Source: CAUZIB01 sp963578805 (GTDB lineage: Bacteria > Acidobacteriota > Vicinamibacteria > Vicinamibacterales > UBA8438). From it: DNA of 64,000 bases. The number at the start of each line of letters is the position of its first letter. Within the stretch, counting starts at the first letter, position 1. Under the pieces are notes generated by a model. It saw only the letters and a list, made by a program, of their open reading frames with translations. It was not told where the DNA came from and did no database searches. The position numbers and the translations under genes were made by a program. Positions 17,549 to 25,175 of this stretch are shown in pieces. The stretch spans positions 1 through 64,000 of the forward strand of contig CAUZDY010000016.1 of assembly GCA_963578805.1 (NCBI GenBank). The letters are read 5' to 3'.

Positions 17549-19495
17549 GTGACCAGCCCTTCGGCCTCCTCAGCCCTAGACCTTCGTGAGCTCGTCACCC
17601 GTGTGCTCGGGGTGGTGCTGTGCGTCTTCACGCTAGTCGAGGTGAACTACCCGCTGATGGCTCCCCAGAGCCGCCTGGGTGTGTTCACTCTATTCGGACT
17701 CATCCTCTGTTTTCTCAATGTGCCGATGCACCCGCGGCTCAAGACACACCCAGCGGCGAGGACCCTCGACGGGACGCTGGTGTTGCTGGCCACAGTCTGT
17801 TGCGGCTACATCGTTGTGCAGACCGATCCGCTGTTCGAAATGTTGTGGGTGGACGGTCAATCACTTGGAAACCGGGCGGGTTTTGAGACAGCAATCGATA
17901 CCACCGTCGGACTCGTCGGCTTGTTAGTTGTCATCGAGGCAGCGCGGCGGTCACTTGGCTGGGCGCTACCGATCCTTTCATTGGCCTTTCTGCTCTACGC
18001 GTCGCTCGGCGCGTCCTTCCCATCGTGGCTCTTCCCACACCGTGGCTACTCGGTGTCGCGGATCGTCGCGCAGACCTTCCTCCATAGCCAAGGTATCTTC
18101 GGCGTCGCCCTGAACGTGATGTTCACCTACGTCTTCCTGTTTGTCATCTTCGGCGCGTTCCTCGAAGCGACCGGCGCCACCCGTTTCATCGTTGATTTCG
18201 CACAGCGTGTATTCGGGAAGAGTCCGGGCGGCCCGGCAAAGGTCGCGGTCCTGAGCAGCGGGTTGATGGGATCACTCTCGGGCAGTGCCGTCGCCAACAC
18301 AGCCACGACCGGTACGTTCACGATACCGATGATGCGGAGTGCTGGGTTTCAGCCGGTGACGGCCGCCGGCGTTCAAGCTGCGGCGAGCTCTGGTGGTGCA
18401 CTGATGCCGCCCGTCATGGGTGCTGGCGCGTACATGATGTTGGAGATCGTCGAGCCACCGGTCACGTATCTCGAGATCGTACGAGCGGCCCTGATTCCGG
18501 CGCTCCTCTATTACTTGTCGCTGTTACTGATTGTCCATTTTCACGCGCGGCGTGTCGCAAGCGCCACAGCTGGGGTCTCCGAAGACGACCAGTCACCTCC
18601 CAGCAGCACGGGCTTCGAGGGGATCATTTTCGCGACAGCGCTCGGTAGCCTGATCGTGTTCCTCATCATGGGGTACACCGCCTTCCGAGCGGTGACCCTG
18701 TCACTCGCAACGATCGTCGTGACCAGCAGCTTTCATGCGAGCACACGTCTCGAGATCGGGAAGACCGTCCGTGGGTTGATCACGGCTGCACGCGGAGTCG
18801 TACCGTTGATCGCGGCCGCGGCCTGCGTCGGGATTATCATCGGGACCGTTACGTTGACCGGTATCGGGACCCGACTCCCGGCCACAATTATCCCGCTGGC
18901 TGAGCAGAGCCTGTTTCTGGCACTCGTGCTCATCATGGTGTCGTCGATCATTCTTGGGATGGGGTTGCCTTCTGCTGTTTGCTACCTGCTGATGGCGACA
19001 CTGATCGGACCGGTGCTAGGCGACCTTGGCGTCATTCCACTCGCGGCCCATCTGTTCATCTTCTACTTCGGGATGATGTCCATGGTCACGCCACCGGTCG
19101 CGCTTGCTGCCTATGCCGCATCGTCGATCGCGGGCACCGCCATCATCCCGACGGCCTTCGCCTCGTTCCGGTACGCGCTGGTCGGGTTCACGCTTCCGTA
19201 TATGTTCGTTTACCGGCCCGAGTTGCTGATGCTTTCATCCGACGGAACTTCGGCCAGCTGGCTCGACATGCTGATACCGGTCGGGATCGCCGCGCTCGGT
19301 GTCACCTGCTTCGCTGCCGGAATCGCCGGCCAGCTCCGTAACCCTCTCGGCCTGGGCCTGCGTGTGGCGGTCCTCGCTGCCGCCGCACTGCTGCTTGCAC
19401 CGGGACCCTCGATCTCGCTCGTCGGGTTCTCTATCCCGATCGTCGACGTCGCGGGCGTTGTCCTTTTTGCTGGCATCCTCGCTGCCAATCGATAA
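17549..19495 (+). CDS. TRAP transporter fused permease (DctQ-DctM type)
   Basis: This 648-residue polytopic membrane protein combines the small and large TRAP permease subunits, as usual for TAXI systems. A four-helix DctQ-like part occupies roughly the first 200 residues. The DctM-like part carries SSGLMGSLSGSAVANTATTGTFTIPMM and, later, VSSIILGMGLPSAVCYLL, both conserved in the large subunit. The frame is open from 17462, but this overlaps the binding-protein gene; GTG 17549 leaves a 10-base spacer and is preferred. With the preceding protein it forms a sodium- or proton-driven importer of an organic acid or similar solute. Confidence 0.87.
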   Translation: MTSPSASSALDLRELVTRVLGVVLCVFTLVEVNYPLMAPQSRLGVFTLFGLILCFLNVPMHPRLKTHPAARTLDGTLVLLATVCCGYIVVQTDPLFEMLWVDGQSLGNRAGFETAIDTTVGLVGLLVVIEAARRSLGWALPILSLAFLLYASLGASFPSWLFPHRGYSVSRIVAQTFLHSQGIFGVALNVMFTYVFLFVIFGAFLEATGATRFIVDFAQRVFGKSPGGPAKVAVLSSGLMGSLSGSAVANTATTGTFTIPMMRSAGFQPVTAAGVQAAASSGGALMPPVMGAGAYMMLEIVEPPVTYLEIVRAALIPALLYYLSLLLIVHFHARRVASATAGVSEDDQSPPSSTGFEGIIFATALGSLIVFLIMGYTAFRAVTLSLATIVVTSSFHASTRLEIGKTVRGLITAARGVVPLIAAAACVGIIIGTVTLTGIGTRLPATIIPLAEQSLFLALVLIMVSSIILGMGLPSAVCYLLMATLIGPVLGDLGVIPLAAHLFIFYFGMMSMVTPPVALAAYAASSIAGTAIIPTAFASFRYALVGFTLPYMFVYRPELLMLSSDGTSASWLDMLIPVGIAALGVTCFAAGIAGQLRNPLGLGLRVAVLAAAALLLAPGPSISLVGFSIPIVDVAGVVLFAGILAANR

Positions 19496-20010
19496 GGGCT
19501 GCGTACCCAGCCAGGCTGAGTTTTCCACCCTCCGATGTCAATGGTTCTCGAGAGCGCTTCACTGAAGCGTCCTCAGTGTTGCCGATCGATGGTCAAGAGA
19601 CGACCCGACGAACAAAGATCAAAGTGACCGATCTAGGTTAGCTAGAGTCTTTTTTTTACCCGACGATTGCCTGCGTAACAACGAACGAAAGCCTCCGCCG
19701 AGCAAAATTTCCCCGCCGTTTCGAATGTCTCTTGTCCGTGTTTTCTGAGCATGAGGTTTGCACAGATAAGACCGAAGGCGATCGGGGCTCTTCTATGCAA
19801 GACGCGCTCGTTTTAGAGCATGGTCGTTCCGAGCCTTCGGTCTGTGGGTCGGGAAAGCCGACGACGATGTGATGGTCGGACGAGGCAGGACGTGACACGC
19901 AAGGAACAGAAAGCCGAACCGGGCGGCGTGGTCTTTCGGTGGGATCTCGTCGCATGCGCAATGCTCTAGCATTTCACATAGATCAGAGCGAGGGCGTTAA
20001 CAGCTCATAA
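19496..20010. other. 515-base stretch without a convincing gene
   Basis: No forward or reverse frame here reads as a plausible protein; the longest (minus strand, 19656-19961) is arginine-, serine- and proline-rich with no motif. The stretch holds a small stem-loop at 19555-19569 (CGCTTC, ACT, GAAGCG) without a U-tract, a run of nine T near 19650, and a long inverted repeat at 19769-19843 described separately. It may contain the end of the TRAP transcript and an unidentified structured RNA. Confidence 0.5.
19769..19843. repeat. nested inverted repeat, possible structured RNA
   Basis: AGACCGAAGGC at 19769-19779 is the exact reverse complement of GCCTTCGGTCT at 19833-19843. Inside it GCTCT and AGAGC form a second, shorter stem around a loop. 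The outer arms also resemble each other beyond the 11 bases, apart from a five-base insertion on the left. The element lies in a gene-free stretch. No known RNA family is recognised. Confidence 0.4.
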
Positions 20011-20029
20011 CTAGTCAACACCCTCGCTC
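19986..20029 (-). terminator. 13-base-pair stem-loop after a tiny ORF
   Basis: GAGCGAGGGCGTT (19986-19998) pairs with AACACCCTCGCTC (20017-20029), with one G-U pair and an 18-base loop. On the minus strand the stem begins inside the last codons of the tiny ORF at 20011-20112. There is no U-run after it, so it is not a standard intrinsic terminator. It could end or protect a short transcript, or act on either strand. Confidence 0.35.
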
Positions 20030-20112
20030 TCGATCTTCTCGGCCCGTTCCGCAAGCTGAGCGAGTCGTTGCTGGAGTCGGTCGCGTATTGGAGTAAGTTC
20101 AGTTTCTTTCAT
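20011..20112 (-). CDS. 33-residue hypothetical peptide
   Basis: A minus-strand ORF starts at ATG 20112 and ends with TAG at 20011-20013. The peptide is a charged amphipathic helix (core RDRLQQRLAQLAERAEKIES). A GGGGTGGG stretch lies about ten bases upstream. The helix resembles the N-terminal coiled coil of DksA/TraR-type zinc-finger proteins, but the zinc-finger part is absent and none was found downstream in other frames. It could be a remnant of such a gene or a real small protein. Confidence 0.3.
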   Translation of the reverse strand: MKETELTPIRDRLQQRLAQLAERAEKIESEGVD

Positions 20113-20154
20113 TGTGCGGTCCCACCCCGAACGTGCGAGGATATGACAGACTCC

Positions 20155-20442
20155 TCAAGAACACCGAAACATCACCGCGGCCCACTTCCGAATCTGAGTG
20201 CGGCGCGTGCGTGCGGCCACCTCGTCTCGGTCGCGTGGTGGTGCGGCAGTCACCAGCGAATCGATCAGCTGTCGAGCCACAACCGCTACGTCATCGACAG
20301 CGCGGTCAAACACCGCCGCGTTGGCCTTGGACGGCTGTGTGAAGCCGCTCAGCTTGCACACGAACTGAACCGACGCCGCGTGGATCTTGGTATCGGACGC
20401 GGGCGGTGAAAAATTGAAGAGGGTCTTGATATTCCGACATAT
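20155..20442 (-). CDS. DUF2277 family protein with apparent ATA start
   Basis: The frame encodes about 95 residues matching DUF2277: CRNIKTLFNFSPPAS at the start, then KLSGFTQPSKANAAVFDRAVDDVA and LIDSLVTAAPPRDRDEV. The family normally begins Met-Cys-Arg-Asn. Here the codon before Cys is ATA (20440-20442), and an in-frame TGA lies four codons upstream of it, so there is no ATG, GTG or TTG that would keep the conserved N-terminus. The first standard start is GTG at 20361, which would remove about 27 conserved residues. It lies divergent from enolase. The function of the family is unknown. A substitution at the start codon, a rare ATA start or a consensus error are the options. Confidence 0.7.
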   Translation of the reverse strand: MCRNIKTLFNFSPPASDTKIHAASVQFVCKLSGFTQPSKANAAVFDRAVDDVAVVARQLIDSLVTAAPPRDRDEVAARTRRTQIRKWAAVMFRCS

Positions 20443-20554
20443 GGCCCCCGATCATACCGATCCCTGACACTGGCTGAATTGCGGCGTTCGGCAGTCTCGA
20501 GAAACAATAGGGCCCGATATCCGGCACCGCACGATAGAAGGAGACAATCCGCAG

Positions 20555-21853
20555 ATGAAGATTCGCTCGGTAAGCGCGCTCGAGGTTCTCGACTCACGTG
20601 GCAATCCCACGGTCGCGGCCCGTATCCAGCTAGAGAATGGCACCACCGCTTCGGCACTTGTCCCCTCGGGCGCCTCGACCGGCGAGCGCGAGGCAGCTGA
20701 GCTGCGCGATGGCGAGCAGAGCCGGTATGGCGGCAAGGGTGTCCGGCAGGCGGTTGAGAACGTTCGAACCGAGATTCACACCGCGCTCGTTGGCTTTGAC
20801 GTGACCGACCAACAGGGGCTCGACTCCCGCCTTATCGAGCTTGACGGTACGCCGAACAAGTCGCGGCTCGGTGCGAACGCGATTCTCGGTGTCTCGATGG
20901 CGGCGGCGCGCGCCGCCGCATACGCAACGGACCAGCCGCTGTTCAAGTATCTCGGAGGAGGCGAGCGAGCGACGCTCCCTGTGCCCTGTCTCAACGTCAT
21001 CAATGGCGGCCGTCACGCGGACAACACCGTGGATTTTCAGGAATTCCAGATTGCGGCTCACAACGCTCCCTCGTTTACCGAAGGGCTTCGCATGGGTGTC
21101 GAGACGTTTCATGCCCTCAAGAACCTTCTCCATACCGAGGGAAAGGCGACCGGTGTCGGCGACGAAGGTGGCTTCGCACCGGACCTTGGCGACAACGAGG
21201 ATGCGGTCGAGTTCATCCTCCGCGCAATCGAGCGAGCAGGCTATCGTCCGGGTGAGGACATCGTCCTGTGTCTCGACCCTGCCACCAGCGAACTGTGGAA
21301 GGACGGCTCGTACGTGTTCCTCAAATCGGACAAACCACCCAAGACAACCGACGAGATGATCGAGTTATGGCAGGGGTGGGTTGATAGGTACCCGATCGTG
21401 CTGATCGAGGACGCCCTCGCCGAGAACGATTGGGACGGGTGGAAGAAGCTGACCACCACCCTCGGCCATCGAGTGGAGTTGGTTGGGGACGACATCTTCT
21501 GTACCAACCCCTCGATTCTCCAACAGGCAATCGACAAAGGCGTTGGGAACTCGATCCTGATCAAGCTAAACCAGATCGGAACGGTGTCCGAGACGCTGGA
21601 GTGTGTACAGCTGGCCCAGCAGCATGGCTACGGCGTCTACGTTTCGCACCGGTCCGGTGAGACCGAGGACACGTTTATCGCCGACCTCGCTGTTGCGACC
21701 GGCTGTGGACACATCAAGACCGGGTCGGGATGCCGCAGCGAGCGGATCGCAAAGTTCAACCGGCTCATCGAGATCGAATACGATCTCGGCGCGGCGGCGC
21801 GCTACGCCGGACTGGGAGGCTTCCGGCAGGCTGTGGTGCCGACCGACAGCTGA
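20555..21853 (+). CDS. eno: enolase (phosphopyruvate hydratase)
   Basis: This 432-residue glycolytic enzyme converts 2-phosphoglycerate to phosphoenolpyruvate. The N-terminal LDSRGNPTV and VPSGASTGEREAAELRD loops are intact, as are GDEGGFAPDL (catalytic Glu), the LIEDALAENDWDGW and VGDDIFCTN metal-ligand regions, ILIKLNQIGT (catalytic Lys) and the SHRSGETED motif. Near the C-terminus the usual KTGAPCRSER-type sequence reads KTGSGCRSER. AAGGAGA ends about 10 bases before ATG 20555. It stands alone, divergent from DUF2277 and convergent with the symporter gene. Confidence 0.97.
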   Translation: MKIRSVSALEVLDSRGNPTVAARIQLENGTTASALVPSGASTGEREAAELRDGEQSRYGGKGVRQAVENVRTEIHTALVGFDVTDQQGLDSRLIELDGTPNKSRLGANAILGVSMAAARAAAYATDQPLFKYLGGGERATLPVPCLNVINGGRHADNTVDFQEFQIAAHNAPSFTEGLRMGVETFHALKNLLHTEGKATGVGDEGGFAPDLGDNEDAVEFILRAIERAGYRPGEDIVLCLDPATSELWKDGSYVFLKSDKPPKTTDEMIELWQGWVDRYPIVLIEDALAENDWDGWKKLTTTLGHRVELVGDDIFCTNPSILQQAIDKGVGNSILIKLNQIGTVSETLECVQLAQQHGYGVYVSHRSGETEDTFIADLAVATGCGHIKTGSGCRSERIAKFNRLIEIEYDLGAAARYAGLGGFRQAVVPTDS

Positions 21854-21925
21854 GACTCCTCACAGAGAATGTGATTCCGTCGGTTATGCGACATCGCCGC
21901 ATCCACACGTCGCGCCGCGACGCCC

Positions 21926-23536
21926 TCAGAAGTATCGGCCCAAGGTGGCCTCGCTCGGGCGAGGCGTGAGCGACGACACGACAACCATGAGCAGTGCCGA
22001 CACGATGGTCATCGGAACCACTGGCATGAAACCCAGGACGTCAGTGCCGCCAGGTGTTCGCGTGATCAGGTCGACACCGGCGACGGTCCAGTACGACACG
22101 GCCGTCCCCGGTGGAGTCGCAGGCACCAGCGCCTGAAACAGCGCGACCGCGCCCACCGTTGCCGTCGTCCATACCGTCACGGCGAGTGCTCCCCACTTCG
22201 TGCTGCCCTTCCAGAAGAGCGCACCTACCAGCAGTGGAAAGAGTGCTGCGTAGCCAGAAAAGGCGTACTGCACTGCGAGGTTGAAGATGCTGGATGAGGC
22301 CCGGAGTGCGATGCCGTAGGCCAGCGCCGCGATCAGCACCACAAAGAGACGGCCCGTCTGTACCTGAACGCGCTCACCGAAACGACGGGTGCCGCCGTAG
22401 AACGCGAACACGTCTTGGGTGAACATGGTTGACAACGCCAGGATTTGGGAATCACTCGCCATGACCGCCGCCATGATGCCCGCACCGAGCAGGCCGGCCA
22501 TCCACAGCGGCGCGTAGTGTTCGAGCATGAGGATGATCACGTCGTCCCCGGCCGCCGCCTGCTGCAACTCAGCCGCCATTCCGGCTGAGAATGTGCTCCC
22601 GGACGCAAGCAGGGCGCGTGCATCGAGCTTGGCAGCAATGTCGGGAACATCGAGCATCGCGTTGGCGGCTACACCGAGAAAGACACAGGGCAGCCAGATC
22701 GCCATAATGCACAGCGGGTAGTAAATGACGGTCTTCTTGAACTGGACCATCCGGCGTGCGGTGAAGCAGAAAATGATGATGTGCGGGAAGACGATCGTTG
22801 AGAGCGGGATAAAAGTGTAGCTCAAGAAAAACCGCGGTGAAACCTGCTCACGCGTCAGGAGTGCGGCGGTCACCTCGGAGTCAAGTAGACGCTCCATCGC
22901 CTGCGAGTAGCCGCCGATACTGGACCCGACCAGCAGCAACGCGGCAGTACCGAACACTAAGAAGAGCACGGTCTGAAAGGTATTGACCCATGCTGTTCCA
23001 CGCATACCCCCGAAGAACACGTAGCTCATCACGACAACGGCCACCACGGCGCCGCCGAGCCAGTACGGCACCACGCCCCCGCTGACGGCGTTCAGAGTGG
23101 TACCGCCCCCCATCACCGCAATAATGATGTACGGCAGCAGCAGCGCCGCCTGGAGGGCGAAGATAAGCGTCCCGATGTGACCACACTCCCAACGATCGCG
23201 GAACATTTGCACCGGAGTGATAAACCCATGACGCTTGCCCAATGCCCACATCCGCGTACCGATCAGAAACAGTGTCAACGGGATGATAAGGGCCGATGAC
23301 GACGCCATTAAACCAAAGGTGACGATACCGTTCGAGAAGGCGTGACCGGCCGAGCCCAGGATCGTGAACGCGGTCATGTTGGTGCCGAACAACGACAGCA
23401 GAAACACCGCCGGGCCCAATGACCGTCCCGCGAGAAAGTACCCTTCCGCGGAACCCTGGTCGAAGCGGCGCGACGCGAAGATCCCGATATAGAGCACCAC
23501 GCCGAGGTACGTGAAGACGACCAGCGCCGGGATCAC
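21926..23536 (-). CDS. sodium:solute symporter (SSS family)
   Basis: This 536-residue integral membrane protein has about 13 helices and would couple Na+ entry to uptake of an organic solute. Family features are the N-terminal AEGYFLAGRSLGPAVFLLSLFGTNMTAF block, ITPVQMFRDRWE, and YVFFGGMRGTAWVNTFQTVLF in the middle. Translation begins at GTG 23536, overlapping the stop of the upstream small membrane protein gene (GTGA), which shows translational coupling. The substrate class (sugar, pantothenate, carboxylate) cannot be read from sequence. Confidence 0.9.
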   Translation of the reverse strand: MIPALVVFTYLGVVLYIGIFASRRFDQGSAEGYFLAGRSLGPAVFLLSLFGTNMTAFTILGSAGHAFSNGIVTFGLMASSSALIIPLTLFLIGTRMWALGKRHGFITPVQMFRDRWECGHIGTLIFALQAALLLPYIIIAVMGGGTTLNAVSGGVVPYWLGGAVVAVVVMSYVFFGGMRGTAWVNTFQTVLFLVFGTAALLLVGSSIGGYSQAMERLLDSEVTAALLTREQVSPRFFLSYTFIPLSTIVFPHIIIFCFTARRMVQFKKTVIYYPLCIMAIWLPCVFLGVAANAMLDVPDIAAKLDARALLASGSTFSAGMAAELQQAAAGDDVIILMLEHYAPLWMAGLLGAGIMAAVMASDSQILALSTMFTQDVFAFYGGTRRFGERVQVQTGRLFVVLIAALAYGIALRASSSIFNLAVQYAFSGYAALFPLLVGALFWKGSTKWGALAVTVWTTATVGAVALFQALVPATPPGTAVSYWTVAGVDLITRTPGGTDVLGFMPVVPMTIVSALLMVVVSSLTPRPSEATLGRYF

Positions 23537-23775
23537 GAGCGTCCCCCACCGGAATCAGACGCATCGCCCTCGACTTCGCGTTCAAGCGCCGCCGGCCAGG
23601 CGTAGCTGACAAGGACGCCCATCAGCACAGCGACCGCGACGGAGTACACCGCGTGGTAAAAGAGTCCGACCGGGAGGAAGCCGAAGACCATCGGCCGCGC
23701 CGTATCCCAGAACCAGATGTCCTGATGCAGAACATACAGAGCGACCACGGCCAGTGCGAGGAGCCAGTTCTTCAT
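23533..23775 (-). CDS. small two-helix membrane protein, symporter partner
   Basis: This protein of about 80 residues has two hydrophobic segments (WLLALAVVALYVL and FYHAVYSVAVAVLMGVLVSY) and an acidic C-terminal tail. It resembles the short DUF3311-type proteins that are commonly encoded just before SSS symporters. The last four bases overlap the symporter start. ATG 23775 is used; an in-frame GTG two codons upstream (23781) is possible. A role in assembly or stability of the symporter is inferred from coupling alone. Confidence 0.75.
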   Translation of the reverse strand: MKNWLLALAVVALYVLHQDIWFWDTARPMVFGFLPVGLFYHAVYSVAVAVLMGVLVSYAWPAALEREVEGDASDSGGGRS

Positions 23776-23803
23776 GGGCACGAAACCTACTCGACCGTCG
23801 TGC

Positions 23804-25108
23804 TCACTGCCCTGTGACCCGTCGACGTTCTCCGATGGCGTAGAGATACTGAGTCGTGCGGATAAAGATCTGCCCGTCCGAGACCGCTGGCGAGCTGAGC
23901 GTGTAATCGTCCAGCGGGTTCTCAGCTAGCACCTTGAACTCGGGGCCGGTTCGAAACACGCTCGTTAGTCCGGACTCGTTCGTGACGTAGATTCGACCGT
24001 CTGCGATTACTGGCGACGCACTGTAGGTACCGGGTCGCAATCGCTGACGCCCGTACACGAGCGCACCGGTCTTGAGGTCGTGAACGTAGACGATCCCCTG
24101 GTCGTTGACGAGGTACAGATACTGACCGTCAGTGACCGGTGTCGGCACATCTGGCCCATGCTCGGCCTCCCATACTACGTGAGAATCGAGCACATCACCC
24201 CGGCCGCCGGCCCGCAGAACCAGCAGCGGCCGCACGCGGGTAGGCGCAATGATGAGATCACCGGCGATGATTGGTGAAGCCACGATACGGTACGCCCGAT
24301 TTCGCGTTGGGTTGAGCCCATCGGCGCGCCAGAGCTCTTGGCCGGTCACGGGATCGTGCCCCGTGACGGCATCCCCACCGGTGATCACGATCTCGGTAAT
24401 GCCGTCGTACGTCAGCAGGGCCGGCGTCGTGTAGGAATCGGGTGACTCACGCAATGCCTCGGTTGGACGCTCCTGTCGCCAGACGGTTTCTCCGCCGGCC
24501 GCATCGATCCGCAGAACATACGAGGGGTCGTCGGTTCTCATGCCGTGGAGCACTTGCACGTACAGCCCGCCCTCGTGGAGCAGCGGCGACGAGGCATAGC
24601 CCCAATTTAAACCGAACGGGCCATAATCGGCCTGAATGTCCCGCATCCAGACCTCGTTCCCCTCAAAATCAAACGCCCTCAGAATCCCCGTGCCGGTCAT
24701 GACCCACACGCGCTCACCGTCCGTGACGGGAGATGGCGAGGACATATTCTGCTTACGTTGCCGGCGATTTCCGGCGCTCAAGAAGCGCTGCCAGATCGGC
24801 CGCCCCGTGTTGCGATCAACACACCACAGCTCGAGGGTGTCGCCGTCCGCGACATTGAGGAAGATCAGCTCCTCCCAGATCGCCGGAGTCGACCCCGTCC
24901 ATTCCGGCATCTCGAGTTTCCAGACGACGTTCGTCTCCGTATCCCACTCGAGTGGCACAGCCTCGGTGGTCACGCCGTCCCTGTTCGGACCGCGCCAGTT
25001 GGGCCAGTTGTCGGCAGCTGCCGTCGACGGAGGAACGAGGGCGGCTACGAGGATTACCAGACCGGCTCGACGCCTCTGACGGCCGGTCATACGAGGTATC
25101 GGTACCAT
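23804..25108 (-). CDS. exported PQQ-type beta-propeller protein
   Basis: This 434-residue exported protein has a signal peptide (RAGLVILVAALVPPSTAAA) followed directly by NWPNWRGPNRDG, the start typical of PQQ-like propellers in Acidobacteria and Planctomycetes. Blades such as DGQYLYLVNDQGIVYVHDLKTGA recur to the end. GAGGCG is found just before ATG 25108. It is not closely similar to the other propeller protein at 10010. It may be periplasmic; enzymatic activity is not evident. Confidence 0.82.
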   Translation of the reverse strand: MVPIPRMTGRQRRRAGLVILVAALVPPSTAAADNWPNWRGPNRDGVTTEAVPLEWDTETNVVWKLEMPEWTGSTPAIWEELIFLNVADGDTLELWCVDRNTGRPIWQRFLSAGNRRQRKQNMSSPSPVTDGERVWVMTGTGILRAFDFEGNEVWMRDIQADYGPFGLNWGYASSPLLHEGGLYVQVLHGMRTDDPSYVLRIDAAGGETVWRQERPTEALRESPDSYTTPALLTYDGITEIVITGGDAVTGHDPVTGQELWRADGLNPTRNRAYRIVASPIIAGDLIIAPTRVRPLLVLRAGGRGDVLDSHVVWEAEHGPDVPTPVTDGQYLYLVNDQGIVYVHDLKTGALVYGRQRLRPGTYSASPVIADGRIYVTNESGLTSVFRTGPEFKVLAENPLDDYTLSSPAVSDGQIFIRTTQYLYAIGERRRVTGQ

Positions 25109-25175
25109 GTCGCCTCTAGAAGGCCTGAGTCATGAACATGCATCGTAATCGTAGATCAGAAACCACGACGCACTC

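Noticed and set aside
19656..19961. 101-residue minus-strand ORF as a gene
   Set aside because: Composition unlike a protein, no ribosome site, and it covers the inverted repeat.
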